The notes under the pieces: generated by a model
Databases searched by the model: none
What the model saw: only the letters and a program-made list of their open reading frames with translations
What the model was told of the DNA's origin: nothing
Assembly: GCA_001603035.1 (NCBI GenBank)
Contig: LVAS01000006.1
Span: forward strand, 1 to 46,521
Direction: 5' to 3'
Length of the DNA: 46,521 nucleotides
DNA from: Clostridiales bacterium Firm_13
Lineage (GTDB): Bacteria; Bacillota; Clostridia; Saccharofermentanales; Saccharofermentanaceae
Made by a program: the position numbers and the translations under genes
Part shown: positions 43,263 through 46,521 of the stretch, piece after piece
How positions within the stretch are numbered: the first letter of the stretch is position 1
Layout of the letters: every line of letters starts with the position of its first letter

Positions 43263-44425
43263 GCATTTTTCAAGCGATCCGGATGGCGCTCGTTTCGATT
43301 CTGTCGAGTAAGATGCGGTCCTTTCTGACCATGCTTGGTATTATCATCGGCGTAACATCCGTAACGATGCTGGTATCCATTGCGCAGGGGACCTCGCAAT
43401 CGGTCACAAGCAAAATTTCGGATATGGGATCGACGCTTCTGACCTGCAGGATCACGTCGGACGACGTGCCGGATATCAAGCTCGACGACCTGATGACACT
43501 CGAAGGAAAGGGCAGCGTAAGTCTCGTCGCGCCGATGTTGTCCTCGTCCGTGACCGCAAAGGGCAATGATGAGACGTACTCAACGACGATTCAGGGGACG
43601 ACGCCGGAATATCTGGAGATCGAGGGGTTAAGTGTCGCTGACGGTCGCTTCTTTAACGAGGTCGACCAAGAGTATAAGAATTATGTCTGTGTCATTGGTA
43701 CCGATGTCGCGGAGAATTTGTTCTCGACGAGAAATTGCGTCGGCAATTCGATCGAGGTTAGCGGCAAAAAGTTCTTAATCATCGGCGTCCTCACGTATTC
43801 CGGTTCGGACACCAGCGGGTCGAAGGATGATTGTATTATTATCCCGTTTACCACCGCACAGAGACTTCTGAAGGAGTCTGACATTACGCAGTTCTACGCT
43901 TCCGCGACTTCCTCCGGAACCGTAGATGCGGCGCAGCAAACATTGGAAGCCTACCTATATGATTTGACGGCCGACGAAGATTCCTACAGCGTATACAGCG
44001 AGACGGAGGTTCTCGACACGATGTCTTCCGTAACCAACACGCTCTCCCTGATGCTTGGCGGAATCGCGAGCATATCGCTTCTGGTCGGCGGAATCGGCAT
44101 TATGAACATTATGCTGGTATCTGTTTCGGAACGTACCCGGGAGATCGGAATCCGCAAGTCGATCGGCGCAAAGAAGAGGAATATACTCACGCAATTCCTT
44201 GTCGAAGCGCTGACACTTTCCGTGATCGGCGGACTGATCGGTTTGATTCTCGGGAAGATAGGAATTGTAGCTGCCGCTATTTTGATGGACAGCGAGCTTT
44301 CGATGTCGATCCCGGTCGCGTTGGCAGCAATGGGATTCTCGGTCGTGATCGGAATTGTTTTCGGGTTGTACCCCGCGTCAAAGGCGGCTCGACTGAAGCC
44401 GATCGAAGCACTTCGCTATGAGTAA
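43259..44425 (+). CDS. MacB-like permease, cassette 2
   Basis: A 388-residue permease of the same plan as cassette 1: SSKMRSFLTMLGIIIGVTSV near the N-terminus, an extracytoplasmic domain to about 255, and the VGGIGIMNIMLVSVSERTRE segment followed by GIRKSIGAKKRN and the LKPIEALRYE end. ATGA overlap with the ATPase gene. The extracytoplasmic domain is the least conserved part between cassettes, which suggests different cargo. A strong terminator follows. Confidence 0.92.
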   Translation: MSIFQAIRMALVSILSSKMRSFLTMLGIIIGVTSVTMLVSIAQGTSQSVTSKISDMGSTLLTCRITSDDVPDIKLDDLMTLEGKGSVSLVAPMLSSSVTAKGNDETYSTTIQGTTPEYLEIEGLSVADGRFFNEVDQEYKNYVCVIGTDVAENLFSTRNCVGNSIEVSGKKFLIIGVLTYSGSDTSGSKDDCIIIPFTTAQRLLKESDITQFYASATSSGTVDAAQQTLEAYLYDLTADEDSYSVYSETEVLDTMSSVTNTLSLMLGGIASISLLVGGIGIMNIMLVSVSERTREIGIRKSIGAKKRNILTQFLVEALTLSVIGGLIGLILGKIGIVAAAILMDSELSMSIPVALAAMGFSVVIGIVFGLYPASKAARLKPIEALRYE

Positions 44426-44450
44426 ATGATTTGTCGATTGTGGTTTTTGG

Positions 44451-44485
44451 CCCCGGATGATGAAATGTCATCCGGGGTTTTTTCT
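44451..44485 (+). terminator. Terminator of MacAB-like cassette 2
   Basis: A 9-bp stem ccccggatg/catccgggg followed by a run of seven T. Confidence 0.85.
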
Positions 44486-44721
44486 TTGTTTGCACATAAT
44501 CGGCAGACCGTTTTCTTCACAATTTCTACACATTTATTTTACAGAAAGGGTATACAGTGCCCCGCCCTCCGTGTTACAATCGGGTTGCAATAAGGGAAAT
44601 GCCAGATTACAGGCGCTTTTCGAAACGGTGAATGAAAAGATCAAATCCGTAATTGCAAATTGAATCTTGAAGAAATTGTGAAGACATGTGAAGAAACTCG
44701 GTCAAAGAGAGGGCGGCAATC
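44486..44721. other. AT-rich leader region of the CAP gene
   Basis: No gene. It contains a third AATTGTGAA copy (44674-44682), shared with the region before the pilin-like gene, followed by catgtgaag. Candidate -10 elements tatac (near 44551) and TACAAT (near 44574) lack clear -35 partners. A gcc-ggc stem occurs near 44600, but no riboswitch was recognised. Confidence 0.45.
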
Positions 44722-45543
44722 ATGAAACAGCATCTGATATTTGAAGTACTGCAAAGTCATAAGGCAGCCATCGTAGGTGCCGTGTTGTTTTTGACATCCG
44801 TCGTCGGCGGTGTTTTTGCGGTAGCTCCCTCTGTCCCGAATGTGTCAAATCCAGACACAACCCCGGCCTATGTGTCGGCATCGACTTCCGATCTTTCCGC
44901 GACGCCTTCCGGCAAACGTGTCGCCGTCTATGATCTTCGCGCCAATACGACGCCGACACCGGAGACCGCTTATGTCGCGACGGGGATTCCGACGAATCTA
45001 CCGACGGCGACATCTACGCCGGTTCCGACAGCCACAGAAACCCCGACGGCCACCCCGGTTCCGACGGTCGCTCCGACCGAAACCGAAGCGGTTCCGACCA
45101 ATGTTGTAAAAGCGGCGGCCGCGCCGACTCCGACGGCGGCTCCGACACAAGCGCCGGTGTCTTTAGGGGATACGAGCGGATCCTATGATCCCACGATGGC
45201 GGCGGCGGTTCTCGATTACGTGAATCAGCAACGCGCCAACGCAGGCGTTCCCGCGCTTACCTGGAATGACACGCTCACCTCCTCCGCGCAGGTCCGCGCT
45301 CCGGAGATCGTCGTGAAATGGTCGCATACCAGACCGAATGGATCGCCGTGGTATACGGCGGGCGCACAGACGCAGATGGGCGAAAATCTCGCTTACGGAC
45401 AAACATCGGCGGATCAGGTTGTCGGTGAGTGGATGGCATCTCCCGGCCACGCAGAAAACATACTGCGCAGCGAATACACGCAAATGGGCGTGGTTTGCTA
45501 CCTGTGCAACGGGACCTACTACTGGGTGCAACTTTTCTCGTAA
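44722..45543 (+). CDS. Secreted CAP-domain (SCP-like) protein with Thr/Pro-rich linker
   Basis: A 273-residue exported protein. A hydrophobic N-terminal segment (about 15-35) serves as signal or anchor. A linker of TPVPTATETPTATPVPTVAP character spans about 75-150, close in style to that of the pilin-like protein. The C-terminal CAP domain shows YVNQQRANAGVPALTWND, HTRPNGSPWYTAGA, GENLAYG, WMASPGHAENIL and YYWVQLF, the CAP signature with its His residues. Bacterial CAP proteins are extracellular with poorly known activities, including adhesion or lysis roles. No close GGAGG is seen; AGAGAGGGCGG lies upstream. Confidence 0.85.
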   Translation: MKQHLIFEVLQSHKAAIVGAVLFLTSVVGGVFAVAPSVPNVSNPDTTPAYVSASTSDLSATPSGKRVAVYDLRANTTPTPETAYVATGIPTNLPTATSTPVPTATETPTATPVPTVAPTETEAVPTNVVKAAAAPTPTAAPTQAPVSLGDTSGSYDPTMAAAVLDYVNQQRANAGVPALTWNDTLTSSAQVRAPEIVVKWSHTRPNGSPWYTAGAQTQMGENLAYGQTSADQVVGEWMASPGHAENILRSEYTQMGVVCYLCNGTYYWVQLFS

Positions 45544-45552
45544 TTTCCTTTC

Positions 45553-45581
45553 TTGACAATACGCCCCTCGACAAATAAGAA
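45553..45581 (+). promoter_or_regulatory. Promoter of the DUF2752 gene
   Basis: A perfect TTGACA, a 17-base spacer and TAAGAA(T), only 10 bases after the CAP stop. Confidence 0.5.
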
Positions 45582-45586
45582 TAGAA

Positions 45587-45620
45587 GACGTCCGGAATCT
45601 TTGTTTTCGGACGTTTTCTC
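45587..45620 (+). terminator. Hairpin with T-tail at the start of the DUF2752 transcript
   Basis: Stem acgtccg/cggacgt with a 13-base loop followed by tttctc. It could end the CAP transcript; because it begins where the DUF2752 promoter would start RNA, it may also protect or attenuate that transcript. Confidence 0.5.
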
Positions 45621-45646
45621 TATTATCAGCGGAAACGGGACTGGAG

Positions 45647-46114
45647 ATGCCGGACTTGAAGAGTGTGCCCGAAAAGACCGACGCCAAAAGAGCTTACCTT
45701 CGAACGGGCCGGCTGATCTTTTTGATCGGCGCTCCCGTCGTCCTTCTCGGCGGCCTGATGTATGTCTTTTTCGTGGACCCGTCAGAGAATCCGAGGGACT
45801 TTGTCCCGTGTTTGACACATGCGCTCACAGGGCTATATTGTCCCGGGTGCGGCAACACAAGAGCGCTCCACGCCTTACTCCATCTGCATTTTGTCGAAAT
45901 GCTTCACGACAATCTTCTCTTTCCGCTGACGGCTGTCGCCGTCTTGTGGCTGCTGGCTTCCGGGTACTTGCGGGTTCTTTTCGGCCGGCGAATTCTGTGG
46001 CTTCCGGATCGTGTTCCGATGCCGATCTGGATCCTTCTTTGCGTCGTCCTGATCCTTTTTACGGTTCTTAGGAATATTCCGTTTTATCCTTTTACTTTAT
46101 TAGCGCCAATTTAG
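45647..46114 (+). CDS. DUF2752 membrane protein
   Basis: A 155-residue protein with three predicted helices (about 24-42, 75-97 and 128-150). The family signature sits after the first helix: FVPCLTHALTGLYCPGCGNT followed by RALHALLHLHF. The function of DUF2752 is unknown; the CPGCG motif suggests metal or redox chemistry at the membrane. The start has a GGGA-type site just upstream. Confidence 0.85.
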   Translation: MPDLKSVPEKTDAKRAYLRTGRLIFLIGAPVVLLGGLMYVFFVDPSENPRDFVPCLTHALTGLYCPGCGNTRALHALLHLHFVEMLHDNLLFPLTAVAVLWLLASGYLRVLFGRRILWLPDRVPMPIWILLCVVLILFTVLRNIPFYPFTLLAPI

Positions 46115-46134
46115 AACGAATATCCTTTTTTTTC

Positions 46135-46163
46135 TTGACGAACCGGACGGAACTCTTTAATCT
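46135..46163 (+). promoter_or_regulatory. Promoter of the last zinc-ribbon gene
   Basis: TTGACG, a 17-base spacer and TAATCT, with a ~90-base leader before the ATG at 46257. Confidence 0.55.
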
Positions 46164-46256
46164 GTAAAGAGATATTGATATCGATTTCCGAATTGTGAGG
46201 TTGCTCATAACAACCTTGAGACGGAACACCGAATCGTGAATGTATGGAGGTATTTT

Positions 46257-46521
46257 ATGGCTTTTTGTAAGAACTGCGGAGCGGACATCGGCGACGCAAA
46301 ATTCTGTTCTGCCTGTGGCACTCCCTTGCAATCGGACACAACGGTTCCGCAAGCCGATACTGCGGCTCCGATCTTTGCGGATCCGAGCTCGGCGCAACCG
46401 GAAGCGCAGAGCGTCCCGACGTATACGGCTCCCGTCTATTCCGCCGCCGACGCCGGCGCCGCGAATACGGCGAATACATCCGGGTCCTTGATCTTCTCGA
46501 TTGTGAATATCGTGCTCGGAG
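46257..46521 (+). CDS. Zinc-ribbon protein, 3' end cut off
   Basis: The first 88 residues of a protein that runs off the window. MAFCKNCGADIGDAKFCSAC is an N-terminal zinc ribbon; an Ala/Thr/Pro-rich linker follows and a hydrophobic segment (SLIFSIVNIVLG) begins at the window edge, so it is probably a membrane protein of the zinc-ribbon type seen elsewhere here. GGAGG lies six bases upstream. Confidence 0.75.
   Translation, partial: MAFCKNCGADIGDAKFCSACGTPLQSDTTVPQADTAAPIFADPSSAQPEAQSVPTYTAPVYSAADAGAANTANTSGSLIFSIVNIVLG

Overview
The window looks like chromosome from an anaerobic, mid-GC Bacillota lineage, most likely class Clostridia and probably gut- or rumen-associated. The reasons are AGGAGG-type ribosome binding sites, TTGACA/TATAAT promoters, ATG/GTG starts, lipoproteins with Gram-positive-style signal peptides, membrane-fusion proteins with no outer-membrane partner, plant-glycan hydrolases (GH3, GH31) and a serpin. 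This is inference from gene content; there is no rRNA or other marker here. No tRNA, rRNA, insertion sequence, phage gene or CRISPR array was seen.

Layout. 1-3.3 kb: 3' part of an iron-sulfur aldo/keto reductase, a zinc-ribbon membrane protein and a Gfo/Idh/MocA oxidoreductase. 3.3-9.1 kb: a complete oligopeptide ABC transporter (oppBCDF, then oppA with its own promoter). 9.5-18.2 kb: two paralogous PAS-GGDEF diguanylate cyclases around a pirin, an unrecognised TIM-barrel-like protein, a zinc-ribbon protein, a GH3 lipoprotein and a TPR-like protein. 18.4-19.4 kb: an AEC-family transporter. 19.4-20.45 kb: about 1 kb with no credible gene. It holds a 94-base tandem array of hairpins, a 57-base tandem repeat with inverted copies, then a well-formed promoter driving a ~300-nt structured RNA that ends in a U-tract inside the 3' end of the convergent HPRT-like gene.

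20.4-22 kb: an HPRT-like gene that has lost several key catalytic residues, in an operon behind a cytidylate-kinase-like protein with a C-terminal nuclease-like domain. 22-31.8 kb: small membrane and zinc-ribbon proteins, a DUF2971 protein, an XRE-cupin regulator coupled to an acyl-CoA synthetase, a Cof-type HAD phosphatase, an alpha-xylosidase, a GNAT-like protein and a serpin lipoprotein. 32-34.7 kb: an ABC-2 exporter (ATPase plus two permeases). 34.7-44.4 kb: two complete MacAB-like cassettes (fusion protein, ATPase, permease) separated by a CCA-adding enzyme and an orphan type IV pilin-like protein. 44.7-46.5 kb: a CAP-domain secreted protein, a DUF2752 membrane protein and the start of another zinc-ribbon protein.

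How the genes fit together: peptide uptake, glycan trimming (GH3 outside, GH31 and sugar oxidoreductase inside), protease defence (serpin), c-di-GMP signalling and a surface/export block (two MacAB cassettes, pilin-like and CAP proteins sharing Thr/Pro-rich linkers) suggest a surface-attached polysaccharide or peptide degrader. The part least explained by known biology is 19.4-21.9 kb: the repeat array, the structured RNA, the catalytically altered HPRT and the kinase-nuclease fusion.
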